From positions 248,001 through 312,000 of the forward strand of contig JABCPU010000005.1 of the NCBI GenBank assembly GCA_016800925.1: a DNA stretch of 64,000 nucleotides, in the 5' to 3' direction. Within the stretch, counting starts at the first letter, position 1. The number at the start of each line of letters is the position of its first letter. A program made the translations under genes and the position numbers. The notes beneath the pieces are model-generated. The model was not told the DNA's origin, did no database searches, and was given only the letters and a program-made list of their open reading frames with translations. Source of the DNA: Suillus spraguei (taxonomy: Eukaryota; Basidiomycota; Agaricomycetes; Boletales; Suillaceae). This document shows positions 23,799-36,332 of the stretch, piece by piece.

Positions 23799-24460
23799 TA
23801 AACAGCATGGACATCATTGAAGACAGTTGATGCACTGGATCTCCATTGCTTTTGAGACTTCTGATATTGCCTCCTGCTGCCCTATCATACTTGTCCAAGA
23901 TCTGTGCAAATACCTTGAATGGACCGCTCATATGTAAAATTTTGGAGATTCCTGCATGTAGTGCGATAAAATGAGGGTTAGGTAATAGCAAGTCTTGTGT
24001 GGGGACATCATGATTCCAGAAGGTGATAACTTTACTGATGAGCTTGCAAGGGTGCATCCATAGCCTGCCACTAACCTCCCTGACTACATACTCATTTTCT
24101 TGCTGGAGTGCTGATCAATATGAGGCATTGTGAGGATACAAGACTGGAGGCTCACCTCCATCTTCTCCAAATATATTTTCAGTTTGTCAAAATTATTGTA
24201 GATATTATGTTCAAGCATCATGCCATTAGAAGGGTTGTCTACAAGCCTTTCGATGTTTTGAATAGTTTCTTCAGACATTCCTGAGTAATGCTGAATGATA
24301 TTCCACATTGCAGCCACAGTATGTCCCTGCATAATTCAACTTAAGGGTCAGAATTAATGATAACCCAGCAGAGAAATCCTTACCCGGTGTCTTGCTACTT
24401 AAGAGTCTTATATAGAACATGTATACAGTGACAACACAACTGTATAGGTATAAGACTTCT
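23797..24460 (-). pseudogene. HNH-endonuclease-domain protein, fragment
   Basis: Minus-strand frames 24084-24332 and 23734-24057 read VAAMWNIIQHYSGMSEETIQ, LVDNPSNGMMLEHNIYNNF, then LLLPNPHFIALHAGISKILH and FAQILDKYDRAAGGNI. This is the pattern of the fungal HNH_2-type proteins: a D-x-P-x-N-x-x-x-L core followed by an LPDPxxLxxHxxxAxxLHxSG block. The sequence is cut on the left by the Tc1 element ending at 23796 and on the right runs out before the L3 repeat. Function of the family is not established; it is frequent in mushrooms. Confidence 0.55.
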
Positions 24461-24608
24461 TGCCAGTCCTTAAGTATATGGTCTCCAACTTTTCTACTTC
24501 ATGGGAGATAATGTGCTGAGTTCTTGGGTGGGTATTTTTCAATAGTCTTTTTCTTGAAGATCTGCGTGAAAGTGTTGAGTTTGAGATTTGAGATAGTGTT
24601 ATATAGTA

Positions 24609-25338
24609 GGTATTGTTATGAACTGGGATGGCATCACTAATGACAGTGAAAAGACACAGTCGGTCTGCTGGGAGGTTCTACAATGCCAGAAGAGGACAAG
24701 GTGAAAGTACAAGGAACGCGTTCCGAGTACTATCAAGGGTTCACCCTCAAAGACAAGTCTAAGAGGTTCTACGAGAATAGAGACTAAGGCTAAGGAGTGC
24801 TTAGACTTAGAGACAATTCAAGACAACTTAGGTTGGAGACCTAAGCGAAGGATGTTCCAGGTAAAACCCAGTAAGATTAAAGTAAAGTATACAAACGTAA
24901 TACAACGTGCTTAAATAGGTCAACATGTGCGCATGGACCAAGAAAGGCATGAGAACATAAGTGTGTATCCAAAGAAGGAAGGCAACTATAGTACAGATGC
25001 GTTGAGCATATGAGTCAGAGTCATGTTACGTAATAGAATACCTGGTTATTACTGTAAAATACTTGAGTCAAAAAACTGTCCGCATGAGTCACCATTTTGT
25101 GAGCCTTGTATCTCCACCATATCTCCGCCGATTCCCACAGTGTAGGGCTCAAATAAAAGCCCTGAAGCCATACTACAATGTGGTATAAGTATGTCCTTGA
25201 GGAATTTGTTCATTCTCACACAATATCATAGATAGTGAAAAATGTCAAAACATGCGGACAGTTTTTTGAGGCACTGTATGTAATATACAGGAGACAAAGA
25301 GAAAAATGAATAGGGGCATGTACGACTGTAACAGGTAT
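24609..25338 (+). repeat. L3 solo LTR-like insertion with 5-bp target duplication, carrying a MITE
   Basis: Element 24614-25333, starting TGTTATGAACTGGGATGGC and ending GTACGACTGTAACA (TG..CA). It is flanked on both sides by GGTAT (24609-24613 and 25334-25338). A second copy is at 29642-30138. The copy here is longer because a 215-bp MITE lies inside (25062-25276). Confidence 0.88.
25060..25278. mobile_element. Tc1/mariner-type MITE inside L3
   Basis: 215 bp between TA dinucleotides. The arms share CTCAAAAAACTGTCCGCATG: the left arm reads CTTGAGTCAAAAAACTGTCC and the right arm, complemented, CAGTGCCTCAAAAAACTGTC. It is absent from the other L3 copy. No coding capacity. Confidence 0.8.
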
Positions 25339-27063
25339 GTTTCACCCTAGTAGACCATGTTTCAACCTATGAAAGTCTGTTTCAACTTTGTCGTGTTCTC
25401 CGAGTGAGTGTCTCCCCTTCCGTTGAAAGAGAGAGTCTTCAGATCTGTATACGTAAAGCTTAGTCTGAGAGTTGTTAGATATTATATAGTCAACCCCTGT
25501 AAGGTAGTATATAATATAGAGTAGATATAGATTTCTTAGTCTTACTTCAAGGCTAGTATGCCTGCACTTTCAGTTCTTATGGTTCTCACATGGTTGGAGA
25601 CAAGAGTGTAAAGTGGGAAGCTGTTATTACAGGTGAAAATGGGCTCCTTATATACCTTTTGGAGGCCCTGCATACTAAGCATTATTCTACACATAGATTG
25701 GTAAGAAACCTTCCTATTTAGTGTGTTGAGTCAGCTTATTTTACTAAGTACATTATAAATACAGTGAATTCTTACAAAGCATGACAAAAGGCTGTTGAGT
25801 CATCTCAGGGATTGGTCATGCAAAAGCTGACAAACCAAGCCTTTTGGGTGAGCTTACTCATCCTTTTTACTAAGTACATTACAAATAAAGTTCAAATCTT
25901 ACAAAGATCTTACAAAGCATGATAAATCATGACAAAACATGATGAGTCAAGTCTGAAAGTCTTATAAATCATCAAATTTGAGGATAGAAAGTTCTGGAAT
26001 AAAAATGAAAGGGGATAGAATATGAAGGAACTAAATCAAAGTACAAAAAATATAAAAGACAATCAAAGTGTGAGAAAAATAATAAGACAACTTAGAGATA
26101 TAGTATGGACTATTGGATCTTTCCTATCACTCCTTCTTATCTTAGCTTGGTATGAATCTCATACCATGTATGACACCAGTCCATGGTGAAAACCTCGACA
26201 GCCTGTTTTGAGATGCGTGCTCCTATCAAGGTTACAAAACCCTGATCAACACCAGCAGGCACATATGGTCCATCCCAGACACCTGAAACAACACATCTAT
26301 AACCATCCCATCAATTAATCTGTTGGAAGTTAATGCCGAAGCCACTTTTTGACTGGTAAGACATACATCTGTCCAGAATCTGCTACTCTGTTCTGGACTG
26401 GCACTTACAAGGCTGCCATAAGTGTCATCAATGGTCAGCATGGCCTGACCAGAAATCAAGTCTGATGGTCAGTGGGTTGCGGCTGTGACTATCAGTGAAA
26501 AATTGTGTTAGTGTCCATGGCACACTTCTTGAAGTTCTAACTTATATGGCTATAGCAGATACATAAACCAAGTCCTCACAAGGTTGACTTGCTCATGGAT
26601 ATCAGGACATGCACAAATGGCACAGGCAGTATAACACTCAGAGATTTCACCACTGGTCTGGTGAGCATTCCTCAGCATTGCATCTAGAATCCTGGATGCA
26701 TCCACATCATGCATGCTTGGTGGAGTTGTGATCCATCTGTTGCTAGCTGCTTTATTGTTTATCAAGCCTGTCCCACGTAAGTTGCAGTGAATATGGCAGC
26801 ATTTTGCATGGCCAAATACACATCCTTGTTGAAGTTGATGACACATTCAGGTTCACTGATGGTCGCACTCAAGTTGCTCAAGTTGCTAATGTCACTTGCA
26901 TTTCATGAATGAGACATGTTAGAGAAATAAGGGTGGGTGGTTGTTGTATGCAGTACAATTAATACACTGAACATCACATCATGTGACATTTGTATGGAAA
27001 GCCAGAGCACCATGCTCATTTAGTCAGCGTCTTTGCTCATGTGCATCAAAAAGACTCCAAACA
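25339..27063. other. AT-rich, CpG-poor stretch with unassigned minus-strand remnants
   Basis: The only longer frames are on the minus strand (26232-26459 and 26550-26846). The second contains a run of Cys and His (KCCHIHC, CAICACPD), but I do not recognise a family. The left half is AT-rich and repeats a short motif about AAGCATGACAAA. No supported gene. Confidence 0.4.
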
Positions 27064-27941
27064 CCATTGTAAAGATACAGTCTAGCCTGGGCTGTAGATA
27101 AACCACGGCCTAAGCTAGTATGCAAGTCTTGCACTCTACCTAGTCTGCTACTCTTGTGAGGCAAGAATGTTCAACCCTAAAGGGAATTCTAAGTTAATAT
27201 AGTTTGATAATGCCCAACCTGTGGTGCGAGAATGCCATCGGAGGTAGTGAGATGATAGCGGTGACCTCTGGTCCATGGGAAACTAGCGGTAAGCACAGGA
27301 AAGCAGTAGACAAGCGGTAGTGAAAGTGGTAAAACTGTGGTAGTGCGTGTGGTAAGGCATGGGAGCTGGCGGTAAAACAAGCGGTGAAGCATGGGAAAGC
27401 AGTAAAGAGCGGTGGTGTGTTTAGCAGTAAAACAATTCTTAAGAGACAGTGACTTCAGCGAAAGACTTTATTCTGTTAGAGACAGTAGTGGTGACAATTC
27501 CTAAGTACCGTGTGTACCATAGAGGGAAAAGTAAAAGTACCGGAATGTGCGAAGAGTCCTTTTTAACATGTACCATGAACGGCCGGAATACATAGCAAGA
27601 ACGGTAGTGAAATAAAGATGTACTCTGTGATTTTTAGCAAAGAGGCATGCAGCGAGCAAGCGGTGTCACGGAAGGTAAGGTAAGTCTTGCCGTAGCTTTA
27701 GTAATGGTGGAAACAAATATGCTATGCACCAATGGATCTAGACGGAAATGGAATGGACAGGAGGACATCAGTAGCAAGATTCGGTAAGGGGCAAGGATCC
27801 ATGGAGCGAAAATGGTACTGGCGAAGTGAAAAGGGGTAATGCTTGCTATAGGGGATTTCTCGGTAGCCGCTGTAGACAGTAACAAGACACTTGTGTAAAA
27901 CGGCACTTTCATGGTCAGTGTGACTTTGTTCGCTACACCGT
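27064..27941 (-). repeat. L1 solo LTR-like insertion with 4-bp target duplication
   Basis: Element 27068-27937 (870 bp), starting TGTAAAGATACAG and ending GTTCGCTACA. It is flanked by CCAT (27064-27067) and CCGT (27938-27941), a target duplication with one CpG-to-CpA change. It belongs to the same subtype as 16134-17032, in opposite orientation. Confidence 0.82.
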
Positions 27942-29636
27942 GTTTTTGCATGCTGTGCAAATAATATTTGGATATGTACAGTTGCAATTTTTTATTAAGT
28001 GAGAATGTGGAGCAAGAGGATAGTCCTTTATGATAATACAATAAGTTATGGGGCTCAATCCAAGATTGTGATACAGCAAGAGATATAACCAATTCATTAC
28101 TTCAAGGCATTTGCAGGTTGACCCAACTCCCTTGTCTCTGATGTCTCCCTCTCCATCCCTGTCTGTGCCACTATATAATGTTGTAGTTTAAAGCCATCCC
28201 ATATACAGTAATTGTTACAAATGTGTTCCTTCTCGAACTTGCTGACCACAAGTTCAATGTTGCCATCTCTGAAGATGTCTGAGTCCTTGATTTTGCTGAC
28301 CAGGCTGCAATGGACAAGTAACAGGTGGGTGGATGAGTAATGCTTCATTGTGAGCTAAAAACAATGCATATGGGTGCATAAGAACTTGGGGATCAGACAA
28401 AAGCTCAGAGCCGCCTGCAGCAAAGTTGTCAGTATACAAGGACATATATCATACTACAATGATGTGTACCTTGATAGTCAGAGATAAAGTGAGACTGGCA
28501 GTTTTAGCATACTGTATGTGTTGCATGCAAGCCAAAAATTCAGTGATTGTATAGCTAGGTTCTTCTGGGTCAAGCATTGGGTTGCAATCCATGTTATGGA
28601 TATATTGGAGGAAGTCATCAGTGATCAACTCTTCAACAAGGTACTCAGCCCAAGGAGATGTTGACTTTGATTTCTGGCCAGGCTGCACTTGCTGATATGA
28701 TATCACAAGACTGGCCTCAACAAATTGCAAGCAAGGGATATCAAAAGGCAGAGGTTTGGATGAGTTCAAAATGCAATGATCAATGTACTCATATGCAAGG
28801 GTTAGCAACAAGTTTGCCCAGCACATCACATTTGCCTCTTTGAATAACTTTGGAAGTTTGTTACCTATCACATACCATCCAATCAAAAATCTCATCGTGG
28901 TGTTGTTACTGCCTGGAGGGTACATCTTGTAAAATGGTCACTTTACAGTGGCCTTTTGGCATGGGCATGAACCCAGAACAGTTTCAGGGGCTGAGAAGAG
29001 TGTTAAGAAACCAGGATGTGCTGTTTTGAAACCTCCAGCGCCAAGCATGTTGTTTGTAGAGGGCTGGACAGTAAGCTGGCCACTATGACTGAATTCAGTA
29101 TCTAAGAAGGCATGTTGTTTTGGATTCTTCAAAATATCAGAGAATGGGAGCGTTGGAATGGGAAAGAATTTGATATTCTCATGCTGTAGAGTAGGCACTA
29201 GGAGTGATGTCAGAAAAGGAACATGAAAAGCAACAAGACATCCTTACCTTATTGGAAGTTTATACCTGTGGTGCCACCAGACCACAAAACTTCTCTTAAA
29301 CATTCTCAATCTGGAGAATGGAAAGCAGCCTTGGTGGGTGCTGCTTTCTTGATGGGAGGTGATGATGGGGTGCTGGTGATCTCATGGTGAAAGCACCACT
29401 TAACTGGTGTTTCAGATGATGAAATAGTCAAAGAATTGGCTGTCAAATCGTGATTGACATCATCTTTCATGGGAGGTGCAGATACTGGTAATAACCCAGG
29501 ACATGAACAAATGCTGAATCATTCCTATTGGTGTGGATTTCAGTGTAAGTATGTAGTAGTTGTGTACCTGGATAAGTACAAACCTCTTTGGCTTTATCAA
29601 GCCATGTTTCATAGTCCTCCCATTGAGCCTTGGGCA

Positions 29637-30143
29637 CAATGTGTTATGAACTGGGGTGGCATCACCAGCGACAGTGAAATGACAGAGTTGGTCTGCTGGG
29701 AAGTTGTACTACATTTAAAAGAGAACAAGGACAGAAAGTACAAGGAAGGATTTCAAGTACGATCAATGGTCTGATCTAAGAGTTGCAACTCAGAGATGAT
29801 TGAGAATATAGACTAAGACTTAGGAGTGCTAAGGCTTAGAGACAATTCAGACAACTTAGGTTGGAGGCCTAAGCAAAAGAGATTCCAGGTAAAACCCAGT
29901 AAGATTAAAGTGGAGAATACAAGCATAATACAATGTGCTTAAATAAGCCAATATGTGCACATGGACCAAGGGAGACATGAGAATGTAAGTGTATATCCAA
30001 AGTAGGAAGGCAATCATAGTACAGACATGTTGAATGTATAAGTCAAGAGGAGAGTCATATCATGTGATATACAAAGTAAGAATACACAGAAAGAGAACAT
30101 ATAGGAGAAAATGTATAGGGGCACGTACGATTGTAATACAATG
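29637..30143 (+). repeat. L3 solo LTR-like insertion with perfect 5-bp target duplication
   Basis: Element 29642-30138 (497 bp), starting TGTTATGAACTGGGGTGG and ending GTACGATTGTAATA (the final CA has become TA). It is flanked by CAATG on both sides (29637-29641 and 30139-30143). It lies inside alpha-kinase copy 2. Confidence 0.88.
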
Positions 30144-31007
30144 ACATACAATACAAATTGTTTCAACTTGAACGTCATAGCATAGTGCATGCATATATTG
30201 AGAGTAAAAATAAGCCTTGCCTGGTGGATGGCCTGATAAATCAACCCATCCACTATCACAAATGATGAATTTGTCTTGGCACCATGGAAAGCTTACTGCA
30301 AAAGCTTCAATCTTTGGCATGATAGTGTCCAGAGCAAGTCCAATGAGCCCAGGTGTGTCAATGTATGCATCAGTGTCTTTCTTGCCTTCATAAATGTGCT
30401 GAAATTCAAGTTTCAGCAAAACAACAAATTCTGGTGTGTTCATATTCTACATACTCCGATTACAGCGCTTTGCGAATATGATGACAGTTGTCTGCTTCCA
30501 GAGAAAGATAAAAATAGATAAAACACATAGCCACAGTTGTTATGTATCTGTGTTATTCTCTACTACCATATTCCGCAAAATCAGCTGTGACGTCAAAATT
30601 GCTGCAATGAAACTCTACAAAGATGCTCATATGTCCAAAGATGACATTATACACTGTGTCGGCTTCTTCAAAAGCACCTTCTGGCGCACACTCAAGCTAT
30701 GGAGGGAGACAGGTGATGTCATCACTCCGTTGTGCACTACTCGTGGTTGGCCCCATCTTCTGTACTACAATGATGTTGATTACCTTGTCCAATTCATCGA
30801 ACACCGTCCTACATGGTTCCTGGATGAACTTGCCAAAATGCTCGACAGTAACCAGTTCATTTCCATTCATTATGTCACTGTTCATCGGACACTGGAGCAT
30901 GCTGGGGTTTCCTACAAAAAGTTGCAGCACATTGCCAAAGAGAGGAATGAGCTGCGTCGTGCTGAGTTCATTGCTCACATGGCACAATACCAGCCAGAAG
31001 AAATTGG

Positions 31008-32622
31008 GTTTCTGTCATATACCGTACATTCAGGTCTAGATCAAATCCAATCCATGGACATCCAGACACCCAACCTACACATATCTGATTCACCCATCCA
31101 ATCCAGTTCACATATCCGATCCACCCATCCACTCCAATCCATATCCATCCATGTCCATATCCGATCCGTGTCCATATCCGATCCGAGTTCATATCCAAAC
31201 TATTCCTGCGCACCTGCGCATTACCCCTTTTAGAATATACCTGTGTCTCTGGCTTCTGGGTATCTCTGTGCTTCCGGTTCTCGGTGATCTCTGCCTCTGT
31301 CTTGATAAGTATTTCATACGAGCTTCATCTCCGAGTTCATAGCCTTATGTCCCGCTGTACTTACTAATGTGTTTCCGTATGCTTCAGACATAGCCTCGGA
31401 CTATCCGTACTTACCCTCCGGCATGCTCCTACAGTATATAAACTTGTAGTACAACTCCTGCAGACCTTAGTCTGATTCATTGTTCCTACTTCTGTATATT
31501 CCTTTGATTACTCTGTATCCTGTTATCATGTCTATATAACTCCGTCTCCGTTCTTGCACTTGGGCTCCGGCCCTTGTAAGCTTCCAACTCAGGCCTATGG
31601 GATTACTCCCTAGGCCGGAGCTTTGATCCTATGTCCTATAATCTTTTCAGACTTCGTCCATCTCCGTCTATCATCTGTTTCACCTCCGACTCTACCTTTG
31701 GTAGTCTTATACTGTCTGTTTCTATTCCGGACCTTGTCCGGAGTAGTCTATACTATCTCTACACCATATCCGGACCTACTCCTCTCTAGTAGCCAACACT
31801 TCCTCTAAGATCCACAGAGCTATGCTCATCCGATCATCCGATCATCCGATCATCCACTCCTCCGCTCCTCCGCTCCTCCGCTCCTCCGCTCCTCCGCTCC
31901 TCCGCTCCTCCGCTCCTCCGCTCCTCCGCTCCTCCGCTCCTCCGCTCCTCCGCTCCTCCGCTCCTCCGCTCCTCCGCTCCTCCGCTCCTCCGCTCCTCCG
32001 CTCCTCCGCTCCTCCGCTCCTCCGCTCCTCCGCTCCTCCGCTCCTCCGCTCCTCCGCTCCTCCGCTCCTCCGCTCCTCCGCTCCTCCGCTCCTCCGCTCC
32101 TCCGCTCCTCCGCTCCTCCGCTCCTCCGCTCCTCCGCTCCTCCGCTCCTCCGCTCCTCCGCTCCTCTGAGCTCCGGACCTTCGGACCCCTAGTCCTTCGG
32201 ATCCATCCTATCCTATCCTCTGACATCTATGGATCATCTTTCCCTCCGGAGCTCTGCTCCTATCCTGCCCTGGACTTTGTCCAGCGGTCCATCCTTCATC
32301 CATTCTACTTGGAGCTTGTTCTAGTAGTGTTACCATTACTCCCTACCTTCCGGAAATAGTTCCGGCGCATTCCTGCACTCATCCGGAAGTCCATCGGAGC
32401 TCTGTCGAGCTATCCTGCCTTAGAGTTTGTCCAGACCCTCCATCCAGACTTCACCAGAACTCTCCCTTGGACTTCATCCGAAATTAAGGGCACATACTCG
32501 GGTAAGGGGCACAGCGTACGAGCTGAGGCCAAGCCCCTTTGACTTTACAACCCTCCGGTACAACCCCATGTAAGACCAGGACTTCTTACTAATCTCCGGT
32601 TTTGCATGGTCATAACAGTTTC
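31008..32622 (+). repeat. L2 solo LTR-like insertion with perfect 5-bp target duplication
   Basis: Element 31013-32617 (1605 bp), starting TGTCATATACC and ending GGTCATAACA (short inverted ends TGT..ACA). It is flanked by GTTTC (31008-31012 and 32618-32622). Removing it joins the transposase frame (GFL to DETSKDE). The sequence is pyrimidine-rich, keeps its CpGs, and contains an 8-bp minisatellite. No protein is encoded. Confidence 0.92.
31857..32160. repeat. 8-bp minisatellite, 38 units
   Basis: CTCCTCCG repeated 38 times without a visible error, inside the L2 LTR. It is preceded by three or four units of a related 8-mer, ATCCGATC (about 31826-31852). The second L2 copy lacks the array. The long open frames here (31822-32169 plus, 31834-32226 minus) are repeat artefacts. 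Confidence 0.95.
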
Positions 32623-34631
32623 TGGATGAAACATCAAAGGACGAACGTACTCCAGGGAGAGCTTGGGCTGTTCAAAGTGTGGGAAATGTGCAGAAAGTCA
32701 GCAGCCTTTTGTCAGAGGATTGCAGGTGTCTGCACTTGGTCTGCTCACAATTGATGGAATGATTGCCTTGGCAGTTATTGAAGGATCATTCACCACCACG
32801 AAATATATTGAATTTCTGGAATTGATAGTTGTCAGTGTCTTTCTGCTTTGTACTACCAGACAATGGATTGTACTGACCTCCATAAAGCTTCCTCTCTGCC
32901 AGCAATACCCTGGAAAACTCAGTGTCCTTGTCATGGACAATGCAAAAATCCATCACGGAGAAGGAGTTGTGGAAATGATTGCACTGCATGGTTGGTCTTG
33001 CTCTCAATTGCTAATCTAAATCTGACTATGTTTTCTAGGTGTCCAACTCAAATATCTTCCACCATACTCTCCAGACTTGAACCCTATTGAAGAAGCTTTC
33101 TCAAATATTAAGACTTTCATTCATCGTCATGAGGACTATTTTGTGGGTTCGGATAGCATTATTTTTGATGCATATGAAGCTATGACAATTATCACAGACT
33201 CTGATGCAATTTTGTACTTTATACATGCAGGGTACTTCTAGTGTACAGGAATAATGTTTGTCCACAGCACAGTGAAAGCAATACTAGTACATTCATAACA
33301 ACCATGGTGAAAACAGCAGCAAACTGAAACCTAACCTTGATGAGACCATTGTTCGACAGCATCCTTCATCGCTGCAATCTCGCTGTTCATGAACCCCATT
33401 TCTTTCAGCTCGAAGACCACGATATACTTGATGGTATGTGTTCCTGTGTAGCCATTGTTGTGTAACTTGGTCAGGATTGCATTCACAAGTGAAAACTTGG
33501 TGCAGAAATCAATGAGTGTGAGATCGAGACCAGGCTGCATTGTTGGAGGTAGGAGGGGCATTGACTCTCGGTCTTCACATGGCAGTGCTATGGTGTTGGC
33601 AGCATTCTTGGATGCCAGAGGACGAAGGATCCCAAGGAGCTCAGGTGGTATGTTGAAGTTGATGGTTGGAGTACTGGATGTGTTCTTGTCGCGATCAGCT
33701 AAATGTCGCTGAAGGAGAGGTGATTTCACAGCCATTTGGTCGTCATGCAAACCATCAAAAGCACAATGGTTCGGAGGTTGGTTTACAGTCACGAGGGGTG
33801 GATTCTTCACCTACAAAACCATGAGTGGCTAATTATGAGAGCAAGAAAAATCTTAGATGACCATTGCAGCAGCCCAGATCTGGAAGTGGTTGTGGCTAAG
33901 TGGAAAATGTTCTTTGTTGTCCGCAGAATGTAGCATTGGCCACTCAATGGGCACCCTGCCTTGTTACAGACCCACTGGTTCCGCAGTGTCTTGATGTGTG
34001 CAGCAACCTCAATGTTCAATGGAAGTTCATCTGGGGTTTTCTAACATTCACATCAGCATGCTTGTCTTGCTACAGTACCTATTGTTCATGCTCACCTTGC
34101 CTTTCTTCTTCTTCTTTGGCCTGTCAGCACTGTCATCATCGGTCCCATCATCTTCGTCGTCACTGCCAACATTGTTTTCTTTCCCATTCCCTTTCTTGAT
34201 CAAGGTATCGTCATCTAACATTGCATATATGCACTCATCTGACATACCTTCTTGAGAATAGCCTCAATAATAACCTTCACTTGAGGATCCTTGCACTTGA
34301 TGGCTGCTTCACATAGGTTGTTGAAGTCATCTTCATTTACGAGTGGGATTGGAGATGTTTGATGCCGAGGTACTGAGAATGTGAGTTCATAGTCCAAAAG
34401 ATCAGGTTTCTTGAGCTTGAGATGTTCTGCAAGCTTCTCGGTAATCTTGACCTTTACTTCATCCCAATCCAGGCTTGTGCAATTTTGAGGAGTGCTGCTA
34501 CATCTTTTCATCTTTTGTCAGGCTTCTTCATCTCATCCTGGGATATATAGCTAATGCAAGGTTGATTGGTGCAGTGTTGACTGAGTACTATGGTGTCACT
34601 ATGAGGTGGCTCTGCTCTAAGACATCCGAGA

Positions 34632-36332
34632 GTATGTGTCATATACCATACTTCTGATCCCAGATCCGACCATATCCGATCAGATCTGATCAATTCTATT
34701 TCCATCTGGTCCACAGATCCTGTCCGGATCACCCATCTGAATGTGCCCACTTCTCGCACTCTAACTCCCTTGTGTATATCTGCATCTATCTCCTTTCGTC
34801 ATTCCTCCTGTTATCGGTATTCCGGCTGTGTATACTTCTGTCCTGTGTCACTGATCCATTACCTGTGTTTTATTTCCGATTCGTGCTTACTGATCTGCTG
34901 CGCATTAACTAATAGACTTCCGTTACACTTCATACATAGCCCTCAGTCCCGGACTTGTTGATTATCCGTTGTAAAGATACAACCTAGCTTGGGCTGTAGA
35001 TAAACCACTGCCTAAACTAGTATGTGAGTCTTGCGCTCCGTCTAGTCTGCTTCACTTGTAAGAACAAGAGCATTCGACCCTAAAGGGGGATGCCTATTAG
35101 TATGGTCAAGTTCGAGCTTAACTTATGTGTGAAACAAGTGTCGTGGTCAGCAGTAAGTTGCCGCGGTCAGCGATGATACCGCTGGAACTAGTGTTGTGTG
35201 TAGCGGTGCTTCCATGGTCAAGATAAGGTCAGTAACAGTTGTGTCGAGTGGTGGTCTTAGTGGTAGCGGTAAGGTTGCGAGCAGTGCAATGAAACAGTAA
35301 AGAAGTCCGCGGTACTTTCAGCGGTAAAGTAGCGGTGCGTGAGAAGTTCAGTCAAGGTAACAGTCAAAAGTCCAGCGGTATGCCAGCAGTAACGGAGAAC
35401 GAGCGTGATGTATTAACAAGCGATAAGGAAACTTTAAAGACTATGTCCACTACAGGTAGATCCAGAGCTAGACAATAATCCTGACCTATAGTACGTGCAA
35501 TGGTGTAAAATCAGGTACTTCTATCATGTGGGGTACGCGGTGTTTATATCCTAAATCGTATGTACTTGGAATACTCTAGGCGAGATCAGTAGTGCTGGAG
35601 TGTAGTAACTGCCATAAGTAAACATAGTGCGAGGCGCTGCAGCACAAGGCAACATGTAATAATGCTTGCCGTGGAATCAGTGATAACAAACAGAAAACAA
35701 ACAACACACCAAATGGAGCTATGCGGATGCGGCAAGGACATGGAAGGACATTGGTATGTGGAATGTGGTGGGCAGTTGGTACGGTGTGCGGTAAGCATGG
35801 GATGCCACCAGTACTGCTAAAGGGGTAAGATGCCATGGACAAGTGGTATCTCCTGTAGACATGAGATGAGTGTCAAAATATGGGGTTTTAAGCCCAGCCC
35901 AATATGTTCGTTACACCATATTAGATACTTACAGTATATAAACCATTTGTAGATCTCCGTAGAACCTTAGTTCAATATCATCTTAGATTCTGCTCATTCT
36001 GCTTCCTTTGGACTTGAGTCACTTTCCGCTCTAGTCATCTTCCGAGACTTGGGATTGATTCCTTTAAGTCTATATCTCGACTCTATCTTCAGATAGTCTA
36101 CCTCTGTTAGTTTCTAGTTAGGAATTCGTTCCGAAGCTAGCCTTAATCCTCGTTCCATCCCTACTTCCAGATAACCTTCGGGACGTCCGGATCCACCACG
36201 CAACTCCTTCCGGATCTTCAGATTACACCTACTCCCTGAAATAAGGGCATTACTTGGGAAAGGGGCACAGTGCACAAACTGAGGCCAAAGCCCTTCGATC
36301 TTTCACCCTTTGAGTATGGTCTTAACAGTATG
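34632..36332 (+). repeat. L2 solo LTR-like insertion, second copy, interrupted by L1
   Basis: Starts TGTCATATACCATAC at 34637 and ends GGTCTTAACA at 36327. It is flanked by GTATG (34632-34636 and 36328-36332). L1 (34970-35915) sits inside. Without L1 the copy is about 741 bp and lacks the minisatellite of the first copy. Confidence 0.9.
34966..35919 (-). repeat. L1 LTR-like insertion nested in L2
   Basis: Element 34970-35915 (946 bp), starting TGTAAAGATACAACC and ending ATATGTTCGTTACA. It is flanked by CCGT (34966-34969) and CCAT (35916-35919), again one CpG-to-CpA change. The other L2 copy reads TATCCGTAC at this point, so the uninterrupted site is known. Confidence 0.88.

Larger units (their letters stand above)
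30607..33241 (+). pseudogene. Tc1/mariner DDE transposase, split by an L2 LTR
   Basis: N-terminal helix-turn-helix part 30607-31012: KDDIIHCVGFFKSTFWRTLK, then VTVHRTLEHAGVSYKKLQHI and ending GFL. After the LTR the reading continues LDETSKDERTPGRAW (first Asp), GMIALAVIEGSFTTTKYIEF, then VLVMDNAKIHHGEG (second Asp) and KYLPPYSPDLNPIEEAFSNI (Glu), stopping at 33239-33241. Two short introns are likely (from about 32832 and 33002), the second with acceptor TTCTAG before GTGTCCAAC. All three catalytic acids are present. Apart from the LTR, frame problems are few, so it was probably intact when L2 arrived. Confidence 0.78.

Noticed and set aside
31857..32160. Regular repeats as a possible CRISPR array
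   Set aside because: Units are 8 bp with no spacers, and the genome is eukaryotic.
31822..32226. Long Ser/Pro/Leu and Gly/Glu/Arg repeat ORFs on both strands
   Set aside because: They are readings of the 8-bp minisatellite, which has no stop in several frames. They lie inside an LTR.
27068..35915. The two L1 repeats at 27068 and 34970 as paired LTRs of one retrotransposon
   Set aside because: They belong to different subtypes, each has its own duplication, and the interval contains no gag or pol but an alpha-kinase and a mariner element.
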